Shown: positions 25,823 through 34,288, numbered from the stretch's first letter. The stretch is DNA of 64,000 nucleotides from Firmicutes bacterium UBA5449 (GCA_002424305.1 DIQZ01000035.1:138693-202692), one strand, 5' to 3'. The notes: generated from the letters alone by a model not told the origin. Translations and numbers: made by a program.

Positions 25823-27565
25823 CTAATCACAGGCGTCTTGCGTACCAGGATACTTCTCGCGCTGTGTATAGTGTGTGTGCAAAAGCTTGTGCGAAACTTC
25901 ACCAAGCGGTTCTATGAGAAAGTCTTCATAAATTTGCTTTATAGCAGGATTCTCATGAGACTTCCTAAGCGGTAGAAGCCGGTCTGCCTCATACAAAGCA
26001 TTGCCTCGGATACCCCTTATCTCCATGTCAGTAGGTATCGGCTGGCCTCCCCCTCCGACACAACCGCCGGGGCATGCCATTATCTCGATAAAGTGATATT
26101 CTCTCTCTTTGTCGCGAACCAACTCAAGGATTGTTTTGGCATTGGCAAGGCCGTGAGCCACTCCAACCCTGACCTTGACATCACCAAGCATAACTTCTGC
26201 CTCTTTGATTCCTTCAAGCCCTCTGACTTCCTCAAGATCAATATTAGGGAGTTCCAGGCCTGTGGCTACCTCATAGACAGTCCTGAGAGCGGCCTCCATT
26301 ACTCCGCCCGTTGCACCAAAAATTGCAGCTGCGCCTGTAGAAATACCCATTGGGGCGTCATGCTCATCGTCAGGCAGGCTTCGGAAGTCAATTCCTACCT
26401 CACGGATCATCCTTCCCAATTCTCTGCTGGTAAGCACAATGTCTACATCCTGATATCCTGAAGAAGCCATCTCAGGACGGTCTGCCTCAAACTTCTTGGC
26501 AGTACACGGCATGAGGGATACGGAAACAATGTCCTTTGGATCAATCCCGGCACGCCTTGCATAATAAGTCTTTACAAGGGCTCCGAACATCTGTTGCGGC
26601 GATTTACATGTAGAGACGTACTCCAAGAGATCAGGGAAAAAATGCTCCCCAAACTTAATCCAGCCCGGACTGCACGATGTAATGAGCGGGAGCGGCCCCC
26701 CCTCCTTAATCCTCTTTAGAAGCTCGTTGCCTTCTTCAATAATCGTGAGGTCTGCAGTGAAATCTGTATCCATGACTTTATCAAAGCCAAGTCTCCTAAG
26801 AGCTGCAACAAGTTTCCCTGTAAAGATTCTCCCCGGCGGAAAACCCAACTCCTCGCCAATGCTTACCCTGGTGGCAGGAGCTGTTTGAACAACCACGTGT
26901 TTATTAGGATCCGCAAGTGCCCGGAAAACCCTGTCTGTATCGTCGCGTTCTGCTATTGCACCTACAGGACATGCATGAATACACTGTCCACAGAGGGCAC
27001 ACGCCGCGTCAGCTAAGTCTCTCTCACACGCAGGAGCCACAACTACATCTGCACCCCTTCCCACAGGCCACAGCACAGTCGCAGCTTGCACGTCACGGCA
27101 CATAGCTACACATCTCCTACACGATATACACTTGTCAGGCTCGCGAACTATTGAGGGAGTTGACTCGTCTAATGGAAGGCCTCGAAGTTTGTGTTCAAAA
27201 CGGATCTCTCGAATTCCTAACCTTTCCGCGAGTGATTGAAGCTCACAATTGCGATTTCTTATGCATTGGAGACAGTCAGTAGGATGATGAGCAAGGATGA
27301 GTTCGAGGTTCACTCGTCTGGCGTGTCTCACAGCGGGAGTAGTAGTATGGACCACCATGTTGTCCCTCACCGGAAAGGCACACGCAGGTTGAAGTAGCTT
27401 CTCTCCTTCTATCTCTACGACGCAAATGCGGCAAACGGCCTGGACTTCCAAGTCAGGATGATGGCACAGAGTAGGAATGTCAATTCCAAGCTTGTCGGCT
27501 GCTTCAAGAATCGTAGCACCGGCATCTACCTGGACTTTCCGGCCGTCTATCGTTACCATTGCCAT
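25823..27565 (-). CDS. hydA: NADH-linked [FeFe] hydrogenase catalytic subunit
   Basis: A 580-residue catalytic subunit of a multimeric, probably electron-bifurcating hydrogenase that makes or uses H2 with NADH and ferredoxin. Domains: [2Fe-2S] (Cys 34, 45, 48, 62), His-ligated [4Fe-4S] (HHPTDCLQC...C, ~93-107), two [4Fe-4S] (CISCRRCVAMC, CALCGQCIHACP), then the H-cluster domain. H-cluster motifs are TSCSPGW (296-302), MPCTAKK (352-358) and MACPGGCVGGGGQP (~497-510). Where clostridial CpI has TSCCPGW, a Ser follows the Cys. It is the last gene of the hyd operon, 36 bases after hydB. Confidence 0.95.
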   Translation of the reverse strand: MAMVTIDGRKVQVDAGATILEAADKLGIDIPTLCHHPDLEVQAVCRICVVEIEGEKLLQPACAFPVRDNMVVHTTTPAVRHARRVNLELILAHHPTDCLQCIRNRNCELQSLAERLGIREIRFEHKLRGLPLDESTPSIVREPDKCISCRRCVAMCRDVQAATVLWPVGRGADVVVAPACERDLADAACALCGQCIHACPVGAIAERDDTDRVFRALADPNKHVVVQTAPATRVSIGEELGFPPGRIFTGKLVAALRRLGFDKVMDTDFTADLTIIEEGNELLKRIKEGGPLPLITSCSPGWIKFGEHFFPDLLEYVSTCKSPQQMFGALVKTYYARRAGIDPKDIVSVSLMPCTAKKFEADRPEMASSGYQDVDIVLTSRELGRMIREVGIDFRSLPDDEHDAPMGISTGAAAIFGATGGVMEAALRTVYEVATGLELPNIDLEEVRGLEGIKEAEVMLGDVKVRVGVAHGLANAKTILELVRDKEREYHFIEIMACPGGCVGGGGQPIPTDMEIRGIRGNALYEADRLLPLRKSHENPAIKQIYEDFLIEPLGEVSHKLLHTHYTQREKYPGTQDACD

Positions 27566-27601
27566 CTTCTGTCACTCCTTCCGTCATGGAGCTAAGTGAA
27601 G

Positions 27602-29212
27602 TCATAGCCTGCATGTCCCGGTAGGACACAGCCTATTCTTTATGTGAGCTTCAAACTCGTCTTTGAAATACTTAAGCATAGTCATAATAGGCACAGGTGC
27701 TGACTGGCCCAGCCCGCAAAGAGACGTTCCTTGCATAGCATGACTTAGATCTCTTATGAGTCGAAGATCTTCGTAAGTTCCATTACCCTGCGAGATTTTT
27801 CGGATAATATCATGCAATCTTGCTGTTCCTTCTCGACAAGGGACACATTTGCCACACGATTCTCGCACAAAGAACCTCATAAAGGATTCTGCGATATCAA
27901 CAATGCAGTGGCTGTCATCCATTATTAGCAATGCACCTGACCCGAGAGCAGAACCCACCTCAGGGAGAGTGAAATAATCCATAGGCACATCCAGCATCTC
28001 ACGGGGGAGGCATCCTCCGGAAGTACCTCCGGTCTGCGCCATCTTAAAATCTCGTCCTCCCGGGATTCCGCCACCGATCTCGTAGATTACTCTGCGAAGA
28101 GTTATCCCCATCGGCACTTCAATAAGACCTTTGCTGTTAATGTCGCCGATCATGGTAAATACCTTTGTGCCAGGACATTTCGAGGTGCCGAATCCTCTAT
28201 ACCATTGGGCTCCGTTAAGCATTATCGGGGGGATATTTGCCAGGGTTTCTACGTTGTTTACTACTGTTGGCTTTCCTAAGAAGCCATGTGTACCAGGATA
28301 TGGAGGCTTAATTCTAGGTTCCCCTCGTCCACCCTCCATCGACTCTATCAGAGCAGTCTCCTCACCACAAACGTAGGCCCCTGCACCTTTTACTACCTGG
28401 ACGTCAAATGAAAACCCTGACCCGAATATGTCCTCACCAAGCAATCCAAAGACCTTTGCCTGCTCTATTGCTTCGTTTATTCGCTCTATCGAAAGGACAT
28501 ACTCGCCTCTTATGTACACATAGCCACAACTCGCCCCCACGGCATACCCGGCGATGGCCATGGCCTCGAGAATATTATGGGGATCTCCCTCAAGGATCAG
28601 ACGGTCCTTAAAAGTCCCAGGCTCTCCCTCATCAGCATTGCATATTATGAACTTCTGTTCCGATTCGGCGTTCGCTGTGAAGCCCCATTTCAAACCTGTG
28701 GGAAACGCAGCACCGCCTCTACCTACAAGCCCTGACTGCCTCACCACTTCTATGACATCTAAAGGCTCCATCTCAGTGAGACACTTTCCAAGAGCCCTAT
28801 ACCCATCGCGGGCAATATACTCCTCGATAGAAGAGGGATCAATAATCCCGCAATTACGCAAGACAATCCTCTCTTGGGACGCCAGATACGTCGGCTCCTC
28901 GTACCCTACGACCCCGGCAAGGCGGCCTTCGCCTGTAAGTGACGGTATGACCCTGCCCTTTAGGAGATGCTCCTCTACAATTCGAGGGACATCACCAACT
29001 TGTACCCTCTCATATAGAGTCCCTTCAGGGTACACCACTATTACAGGACCGAGGTCACATGGACCCAAGCAACCCGTTTCAACTACTCTTATCTCCTCAT
29101 CCAGTCCCCGACGTTTCAACTCATCGATGAGTGCGTCACGTACTGCCTTACATCCTTTGAGAATACATGGAGTTCCTCCGCACACCAAGACATGTGAACG
29201 GTAAAATTGCAC
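27602..29212 (-). CDS. hydB: NuoF-like flavin subunit of the [FeFe] hydrogenase, short form
   Basis: A 536-residue NAD(H)/FMN subunit. Domains: N-terminal thioredoxin-like [2Fe-2S] (CGGTPCILKGC ... CLGPCDLG), NuoF core (GLVGRGGAAFPTGLKWGFT, NADEGEPGTFKDR), SLBB, and the four-Cys [4Fe-4S] site (ESCGKCVPCREG ... C). It stops at CPTGTCRL. HydB/HndC proteins usually continue with about 70 residues holding two more [4Fe-4S] clusters; these are absent and the 36-base gap to hydA has no room for them. The GTG start follows GGAGGAGGT by about eight bases. Confidence 0.93.
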   Translation of the reverse strand: MQFYRSHVLVCGGTPCILKGCKAVRDALIDELKRRGLDEEIRVVETGCLGPCDLGPVIVVYPEGTLYERVQVGDVPRIVEEHLLKGRVIPSLTGEGRLAGVVGYEEPTYLASQERIVLRNCGIIDPSSIEEYIARDGYRALGKCLTEMEPLDVIEVVRQSGLVGRGGAAFPTGLKWGFTANAESEQKFIICNADEGEPGTFKDRLILEGDPHNILEAMAIAGYAVGASCGYVYIRGEYVLSIERINEAIEQAKVFGLLGEDIFGSGFSFDVQVVKGAGAYVCGEETALIESMEGGRGEPRIKPPYPGTHGFLGKPTVVNNVETLANIPPIMLNGAQWYRGFGTSKCPGTKVFTMIGDINSKGLIEVPMGITLRRVIYEIGGGIPGGRDFKMAQTGGTSGGCLPREMLDVPMDYFTLPEVGSALGSGALLIMDDSHCIVDIAESFMRFFVRESCGKCVPCREGTARLHDIIRKISQGNGTYEDLRLIRDLSHAMQGTSLCGLGQSAPVPIMTMLKYFKDEFEAHIKNRLCPTGTCRL

Positions 29213-29236
29213 GAGCGTCCACCTCCTCCCCAGATG

Positions 29237-29716
29237 TCACCTGTATTTCTTAAGAATAACCGGAATTTCATCGGGCGTGAGGTTGCCGTACACTTCATCA
29301 TCAATCATTATAGCTGGAGCTACACCACACACTCCGAGGCAGCTGGTGTGCTTGAGAGTAAATGTTCCACAACTTGTGGTACCACCCATGGGAATTCCTA
29401 ATTCTTTCTCAAGAACATCAATCAGAGAGTTTGCACCCAACAGATGGCAGGGTGCGTTTTCACATACCCTAATTACATGTTCTCCCATGGGTTTTGTGGA
29501 AAAAAGGGTATAGAAGGTAGCGACACCATAAACCTTTGAAAGTGGCACATCAAGGTTGCTTGCAACCTGGATGAGTGCACTCTCAGGAAGGTATCCAAAC
29601 ACCCTCTGAACATCATGCAAGATAGCAATAAGATCCTGTTTGCTCCGGCCATGCCTCACAACGATTTCCTTGATGGTCGATTCGCAACAATCTAAGCTCG
29701 CAGGCATAACGTCCAT
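29237..29716 (-). CDS. hydC: NuoE-like [2Fe-2S] subunit of the hydrogenase
   Basis: A ~159-residue thioredoxin-fold [2Fe-2S] protein, homologous to NuoE and HndA. Cluster ligands are CENAPC and, further on, CLGVC; VFGYLPESALIQVA and KVYGVATFYTLFS are conserved helices. It relays electrons between the flavin subunit and the hydrogenase. ATG 29716 follows GGGGG by seven bases; a TTG two codons earlier is possible. It lies between the small ferredoxin gene and hydB. Confidence 0.93.
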   Translation of the reverse strand: MDVMPASLDCCESTIKEIVVRHGRSKQDLIAILHDVQRVFGYLPESALIQVASNLDVPLSKVYGVATFYTLFSTKPMGEHVIRVCENAPCHLLGANSLIDVLEKELGIPMGGTTSCGTFTLKHTSCLGVCGVAPAIMIDDEVYGNLTPDEIPVILKKYR

Positions 29717-29753
29717 CTTCAAGCCCCCTTTTCGTGAAAGGCGCTCTCTTAAG

Positions 29754-30116
29754 TTACTCGGTAGCGATTACCCACTCCCCAACTATCTGACTATTCACAA
29801 CGTGACTGGCCACGATCTTGCGTGCCTTCTCCCTGGAGACCTTACCATACGTGACCTTCTCAGAGCCTGGCATCACTATGGCTATGATAGGTTCCTGTTC
29901 ACACAGCCCGATGCAACCTGTTTGGGTCACAATGACATCCTGGATATTACGACGTGCAAGCTCATCCATGATTGCAGAAAGGGTCTCACGCGCCCCTGCT
30001 GCAATTCCACATGTTCCCATTCCCACCACAATTTTGATGGATTCCCCACCTTCTCTGAGTCTTGTCATTGCCTGAGCTTGCTTCCTGATGCGTTCCAACT
30101 CTTCAACTGTTTTCAC
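29754..30116 (-). CDS. Thioredoxin-like [2Fe-2S] ferredoxin, HndB-like
   Basis: A ~120-residue thioredoxin-like [2Fe-2S] protein similar to HndB of NADP-reducing hydrogenases and to the N-terminus of HydB. Probable ligands are the Cys of GMGTCGIAAGAR and CIGLC. GTG 30116 is chosen because GGGAGGTG lies about eight bases upstream; the longer start at 30167 would run past this site. It is the first gene of the hyd operon, just downstream of the Rex operator. Confidence 0.85.
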   Translation of the reverse strand: MKTVEELERIRKQAQAMTRLREGGESIKIVVGMGTCGIAAGARETLSAIMDELARRNIQDVIVTQTGCIGLCEQEPIIAIVMPGSEKVTYGKVSREKARKIVASHVVNSQIVGEWVIATE

Positions 30117-30244
30117 TTGCGACACCTCCCAAGACTTGCCCCTCAACTCTGTCTCCAAATCCCACATTCATATCAATGAGTAAACAACTTCCTGTATTTA
30201 CATTTTATTGAATTTAACCCGTATTACCCCACTTCATTATGTCT

Positions 30245-30273
30245 AGTTTACTACTTTGTGCGATCTTTCACAA
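30245..30273 (-). promoter_or_regulatory. Hydrogenase operon promoter overlapped by a Rex operator
   Basis: On the minus strand TTGTGAAAGATCGCACAA (30273-30256) is an 18-base near-palindrome matching the Rex consensus TTGTGAA...TTCACAA in its outer arms (TTGTG and CACAA). The same bases supply a candidate -35 (TTGTGA, 30273-30268) placed 17 bases from a -10-like TAAACT (30250-30245). Binding of Rex would therefore block RNA polymerase. The first gene starts about 130 bases downstream. The rex gene itself lies a few genes away. Confidence 0.75.
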
Positions 30274-30302
30274 TCCCCCTTTCATATTTTTCGCACCAGA
30301 CT

Positions 30303-30752
30303 TCACATATCCTCGCTTCCATCGCGTCCACTTGGAGCCAGGACCCTGACAACCCTCGCTTGGTACTTGGATATGGCAGGGCGCCTGCTATATACAGCGA
30401 CTCCGACATATGACAGCCCTAGAAATCCAAAACCAAAGATCGCTGCGATCAGTGATGCCATGTCTTGCCGTTTAATAAAAGATGCAAAAACGGTGCCCAA
30501 GTAGAGGCCGACTAAGAAAAACGCAAGGGGTATCAAATACACAATCACTGCAGCCCTGACCACCTGAGACCCTTCTAATTCAAGTTCCACATCATCGTGG
30601 ATTTTTGCGCCTATGGAATTAACAGCGTTGGCAATAACTCTGTCTCTTGACCCAAACCCGCATACCTTGCACCTACTGCATTCATCCCTACGAAGTATCT
30701 CGACTCTGGCCATGTTGCCACGGGTTTCAAGGACTCTACCACGCTCTCTCAT
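30303..30752 (-). CDS. RseC/MucC-family (SoxR-reducing) membrane protein
   Basis: A 149-residue protein with an N-terminal cysteine motif (RRDECSRCKVCGF) that probably binds an iron-sulfur cluster, and two membrane helices (VVRAAVIVYLIPLAFFLVGLYLG; SLIAAIFGFGFLGLSYVGV). The family includes RsxC-associated RseC proteins linked to Rnf/SoxR reduction and sigma-E control. Here it ends a cluster of signalling-like genes and lies just before the hydrogenase promoter. Exact role unknown. Confidence 0.85.
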   Translation of the reverse strand: MRERGRVLETRGNMARVEILRRDECSRCKVCGFGSRDRVIANAVNSIGAKIHDDVELELEGSQVVRAAVIVYLIPLAFFLVGLYLGTVFASFIKRQDMASLIAAIFGFGFLGLSYVGVAVYSRRPAISKYQARVVRVLAPSGRDGSEDM

Positions 30753-30788
30753 ACTACATACAACCTCCGGCGTTATATCGCATAGGAT

Positions 30789-31334
30789 TTACGTCATCTG
30801 AACATGCTTAAGACCTTCTCGAATTACATTGCGTATCACAGGTACTGCAGACGGGCTTCCAATAGACATTCCCCCGAGTATTTTCGCAAGCATGCCTGTG
30901 CTACACCTAAACCTAGTCTTCCCTCTACTATGTTCATACTTGAAATCCACATGAGGGTTGCAGACTATGAGAAGAGCCATTGTCTCTGCCATGTCCCCAA
31001 GGGGCGCCCTATCGATATTGCTGATCTTGAAAGTAGCCTTGATCTCTGTCCCCTGCCCTGACCCTGACTGGATTTCCAGATCCCCTCCCGCCACTCTCGC
31101 AGCTTCACTAAACAATGGGATTCCAAGGCCCACTCGGCGAGTTCTCCTTGATGTTGCGAAGGGATCGGTAATATGCTTTAGGATTTCTTCGGGAATTCCG
31201 CACCCATCGTCTGCAACACGTATAGTCAACAGGTCAGAAGATTCGTCCTCATCAACTGTGATTTCCACAGTATTCGCACCGGCCTCTATAGAGTTTTGCG
31301 CTATGTCCAGGATATGAAGAGATAGCTCTCGCAC
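30789..31334 (-). CDS. GHKL-type ATP-binding protein (histidine-kinase-like ATPase)
   Basis: A ~181-residue stand-alone HATPase. Visible boxes are N (LHILDIAQNSIEAGA), G1 (VADDGCGIPEE), F (DPFATSRRTRRVGLGIPLF) and G2 (SGSGQGTEIKATF). No histidine phosphorylation domain or receiver is present, so it may act like an anti-sigma-type kinase or need a partner. GTG 31334 is selected because GGAGGGG lies six bases upstream; an ATG at 31376 overlaps the PHP gene stop instead. Neighbour of PHP, DRTGG and H-cluster genes. Confidence 0.82.
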   Translation of the reverse strand: MRELSLHILDIAQNSIEAGANTVEITVDEDESSDLLTIRVADDGCGIPEEILKHITDPFATSRRTRRVGLGIPLFSEAARVAGGDLEIQSGSGQGTEIKATFKISNIDRAPLGDMAETMALLIVCNPHVDFKYEHSRGKTRFRCSTGMLAKILGGMSIGSPSAVPVIRNVIREGLKHVQMT

Positions 31335-31372
31335 ATAATCCCCCTCCTGCTTCACATATCCGTAAGACACAA

Positions 31373-32125
31373 TCATCTTACAGCGGTTTCTTCAGGCTTA
31401 ACGTACCGCCCGTCGGAAAGCCTCAAAGCAAGCAGAATCTCATCCCACTTAGGCGCCTCAATCCAAAAGCCGACACTGACTGATATCTCATTTAACCTAT
31501 GGGCATCGGAAGACTTAACAAGAGAAAAACCGGCCACGCATGGGAATCTGTCCCTAGCCTGTTCCACACTGATATTCCTCGATATTTCCATGCAGTCAGG
31601 GCGGAGCGCGTCCGGCACAAACCCTAGATTCCTGATGAGGCTGAATGACGGCCTATCGATATGGGCAGGAATAACAATACCTTCCAATTCGCGCACGCGC
31701 TTGCCTAGGTAGTTAATACTCATAGATGTAGAAGCCAGAAGCAGAATGCATAACTTGCCTGTTATCCTACCACGTGAATCTAATATCAGTTGTTCACCAA
31801 ACCTTGCCTCATCGTTCCAAGTGCCGGGTAAAGCAGCGTAAATCTCTTCCTGCCAGCAAGTCAAGGCATCCACGTGCCGGAAGAACGTCAGTACATGCAC
31901 ATCCTCCAGTGTTTGGACTTCAATACCACCTATTACTGTTATCCCCTCAGTCGCCCCTGCCTCCATTACTGCCATGACATTTTCTGCCGAATTGTGATCG
32001 CATATGCCTATGATTTCCAGTCCCTTGGCTTTGGCAGCTTTGATTATCGCAGGCGGAGTCATTTCATTTTCTGCGCATGGGGACAGGGCGGTATGAATAT
32101 GGAGATCCGCCCAAAAGAGCCGCAC
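31373..32125 (-). CDS. PHP-domain putative metal-dependent phosphoesterase
   Basis: A 250-residue PHP-family protein. The metal-binding motif ADLHIHTALSPCAE is at the N-terminus, with ICDHNSAEN and later VIPAHIDRP and SSDAHRLNE providing further His/Asp ligands. Members hydrolyse phosphate esters or nucleotides; substrate here is unknown. GTG start preceded by GAGGAG. In hydrogenase-linked clusters of other Clostridia, PHP proteins of this kind recur beside DRTGG and ATPase genes, suggesting a shared pathway. Confidence 0.86.
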   Translation of the reverse strand: MRLFWADLHIHTALSPCAENEMTPPAIIKAAKAKGLEIIGICDHNSAENVMAVMEAGATEGITVIGGIEVQTLEDVHVLTFFRHVDALTCWQEEIYAALPGTWNDEARFGEQLILDSRGRITGKLCILLLASTSMSINYLGKRVRELEGIVIPAHIDRPSFSLIRNLGFVPDALRPDCMEISRNISVEQARDRFPCVAGFSLVKSSDAHRLNEISVSVGFWIEAPKWDEILLALRLSDGRYVKPEETAVR

Positions 32126-32140
32126 CTCGCTCCTCTCCTT

Positions 32141-32503
32141 CTATTCCCTCTTCCTGCCCCTTATACCCATAAGGTACAAGATACCTATGACCTCAAAAGA
32201 AGGTTTCTCCGTGGTAAGTATAGGCACGCCTTCCTCATCAGCCTTAGAAACAGTCTCAGGAGCGGGGTCTGCCCCTCCTGTCACAACAATTGCGGAAATA
32301 CCTGTGAGACTTCCGACAGCAACAATGTTCTGGTGAGTCTGCACAGTAACCCAGATATCCCCGGGTCCTGCCACTGCCATGACATCACTTAGAAGGTCTG
32401 ACGAATACCCAAATGATATTCGGCTGTCAAGCTTCCGTGAACCTGCTGCTACTTCACACCCGAGCTTGTCCACGATATCCCGCACAGTAACGATATTACC
32501 CAT
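32141..32503 (-). CDS. DRTGG-domain protein, first copy
   Basis: A 120-residue single DRTGG domain. The pattern of a nucleotide-binding-like fold (SDLLSDVMAVAGPGDIWVTV, GISAIVVTGGADP) is like the regulatory DRTGG domain of some phosphotransacetylases. No catalytic residues are evident; a ligand-sensing role is plausible. It starts four bases after the stop of the H-cluster protein gene, implying coupled expression, and has a paralogue two genes upstream (34278-34661). Confidence 0.82.
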   Translation of the reverse strand: MGNIVTVRDIVDKLGCEVAAGSRKLDSRISFGYSSDLLSDVMAVAGPGDIWVTVQTHQNIVAVGSLTGISAIVVTGGADPAPETVSKADEEGVPILTTEKPSFEVIGILYLMGIRGRKRE

Positions 32504-32507
32504 ACTA

Positions 32508-33857
32508 TCACTCTCCGGGTTTCAAGAAAGTATTGTCTTCTTTCAGAGCAGACGAACCCTTTCTCGCCATTTCCAGGAGCTGCTCAGCAAGAACTTCGAT
32601 TTCCTCGCGTAATTTGAGGACGCAGTCTGTATCAACCGCTAATCCCTGGACAATATCTTCAGCCAGGGCACGACAGTGAGGGCTACCACATGAACCGCAG
32701 TCGAGTCCCGGTAGTTCACTGACTACCTTCTCTATCATTTCAGCCTTGGTAATTGCCCGAGATACGTCTTGATCAAGTCTGAATGCAGGCACTGCCACGA
32801 TATCGGGTTTTATCGTAAACTCACCGAGACGCTCCTTAAGGTTGAGAGCCTCTATGTGTTCTTTGGACAATTCCGGAAGCATCGTTGATTTATCCACAAG
32901 AGCCTCCAGATTCATCCGGGCGATAAACGGGTTCAACACCGTGAGAGCACCACCGACGCATCCACCTATACACGCTTGTGCCTCCACGAATTCTATGTGT
33001 GATAATTTACCCATCTCAAGTTGCTCCAAGACCTCTATAACACTGTGAATTCCATCCACCACTAAGGATTTGGCGATCTTTGCGGCAAAGCGTTCACCAC
33101 CTGAATACCCCCAGCCAATTCCTCTGGCTGATGCCTTTAGCCCGGGATAAGGGGGTGAAATCTCGGGAAGTCGCTTTGTGATCTCACCATAGGCCTCAGA
33201 AATAGATATAGCACCGTCTATCGAGAAAACCCCATGCTTGTTCGCTTCCCGGACCCAAGTTACTTTGGCGGGACACGGAGTAATAAAGAAAGCACCGATT
33301 CTCTCTTTTGGAATCATAAGCTCCTTGCTCTTTATCTCTTTGGCGAGCTTACCTGAGCACGCCATAGGCGAATCCACGGGAATCAAATGATCTATCAGCG
33401 CGGGGAAGCGCACCTGAATCAGCCTGACTACAGCGGGACACGCTGCTGAAATCATTGGTGCCTTGTTACTTGGCCTCTTGAGATACTCATTAGCCAAGAA
33501 AGTAGCGATATCTGCGCCGTACGCTACTTCAAAGACATCGTCAAATCCCATATCTATCAGCGCAGCCAGTACTTCTCTTCGGTCAACCTCTCTGCCGAAC
33601 TGAGAATACAAGGCAGGCGCAGGCAACGCAATTACATAATCGAACTCTTTAAGTCTTGACAGTGAATCGGTGATTGCTGTCTTTGCATGATTATCACAGG
33701 TTCTGATACACTCGCCACAATCAGTACATCTTTCTGCATTGATCCTAGCCTTGCCTTCTCTTACTCGAATAGCTTCAGTCGGGCAATTCTTAATACATCG
33801 AGTACACCCACGGCACTTTTCCTCAATCAGCAATACTGAGTGGAACAACTGACTCAT
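32508..33857 (-). CDS. [FeFe]-hydrogenase-like H-cluster protein, probably sensory
   Basis: A 449-residue protein. Residues 15-54 form a two-cluster ferredoxin (CRGCTRCIKNC, CTDCGECIRTC). The hydrogenase domain keeps four H-cluster cysteines, C140 (SAACPAV), C195 (TPCPAK), C296 and C300 (ACIGGC); the 55-residue spacing from C140 to C195 equals that in CpI. The residue before C140 is Ala, where catalytic enzymes have the proton-relay Cys; the motif Trp is also lost. This matches sensory (group C) hydrogenases. A further [4Fe-4S] domain (CGSCGSPHC ... C, ~390-420) follows, but no PAS domain. It sits with ATPases and DRTGG genes, not with hydABC. Confidence 0.85.
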   Translation of the reverse strand: MSQLFHSVLLIEEKCRGCTRCIKNCPTEAIRVREGKARINAERCTDCGECIRTCDNHAKTAITDSLSRLKEFDYVIALPAPALYSQFGREVDRREVLAALIDMGFDDVFEVAYGADIATFLANEYLKRPSNKAPMISAACPAVVRLIQVRFPALIDHLIPVDSPMACSGKLAKEIKSKELMIPKERIGAFFITPCPAKVTWVREANKHGVFSIDGAISISEAYGEITKRLPEISPPYPGLKASARGIGWGYSGGERFAAKIAKSLVVDGIHSVIEVLEQLEMGKLSHIEFVEAQACIGGCVGGALTVLNPFIARMNLEALVDKSTMLPELSKEHIEALNLKERLGEFTIKPDIVAVPAFRLDQDVSRAITKAEMIEKVVSELPGLDCGSCGSPHCRALAEDIVQGLAVDTDCVLKLREEIEVLAEQLLEMARKGSSALKEDNTFLKPGE

Positions 33858-33859
33858 AG

Positions 33860-34288
33860 TCAGCTTCCTTCCTTCGCGGGCAGGTTTATCACTGCGATGA
33901 TACTCGTTCCCGAACCCACTTGCGATTTGACCTCAAGCTCATTTGAGTATCGCTTCATGTTAGGAAGGCCAAGACCTGCTCCAAATCCCATCTCCTTGAT
34001 ATCCTCCGGTGCTGTAGAGTACCCCACTTGCATTGCCAAGGTAATATCGGGAATACCGGGACCTTCATCATCAGCACGGATATTAACTCGTTCAGGTAAT
34101 ATGTCAATACGGATAGTACCACGATAGGCGTGTATCACTATGTTCATCTCTGCCTCATAGGCTACTATGCCAACACGCCTGGCAGTCTCAGCGTCTATGC
34201 CTATCTGACGGAGCGTCCTCTTGATCTTAGCTGCAGCCCCACCGGCAGCCTGAAAATCCCTTCCGGCGACTCGATACTCAAGGCGCAT
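33860..34288 (-). CDS. RsbW-like anti-sigma-factor-type ATPase
   Basis: A ~142-residue GHKL ATPase of the RsbW/SpoIIAB type: N box AYEAEMNIVIHAY, G1 ADDEGPGIPD, G2 GFGAGLGLPNMKRYS. Such proteins bind or phosphorylate partner anti-anti-sigma (STAS) proteins. No sigma factor or STAS gene is visible nearby. ATG 34288 is chosen because GGAGGAG lies six bases upstream. It overlaps the neighbouring DRTGG gene by 11 bases and ends two bases before the H-cluster gene. Confidence 0.85.
   Translation of the reverse strand: MRLEYRVAGRDFQAAGGAAAKIKRTLRQIGIDAETARRVGIVAYEAEMNIVIHAYRGTIRIDILPERVNIRADDEGPGIPDITLAMQVGYSTAPEDIKEMGFGAGLGLPNMKRYSNELEVKSQVGSGTSIIAVINLPAKEGS

Noticed and set aside
27566..27601. 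Frameshift hypothesis for the missing ferredoxin domain of hydB
   Set aside because: The gap to hydA is only 36 bases, too short to hold the roughly 70 missing codons.
28554..29204. Plus-strand open frame of 216 codons
   Set aside because: It is exactly antisense to the well-supported hydB gene and has the Ser/Pro/Arg-rich composition of a shadow frame.
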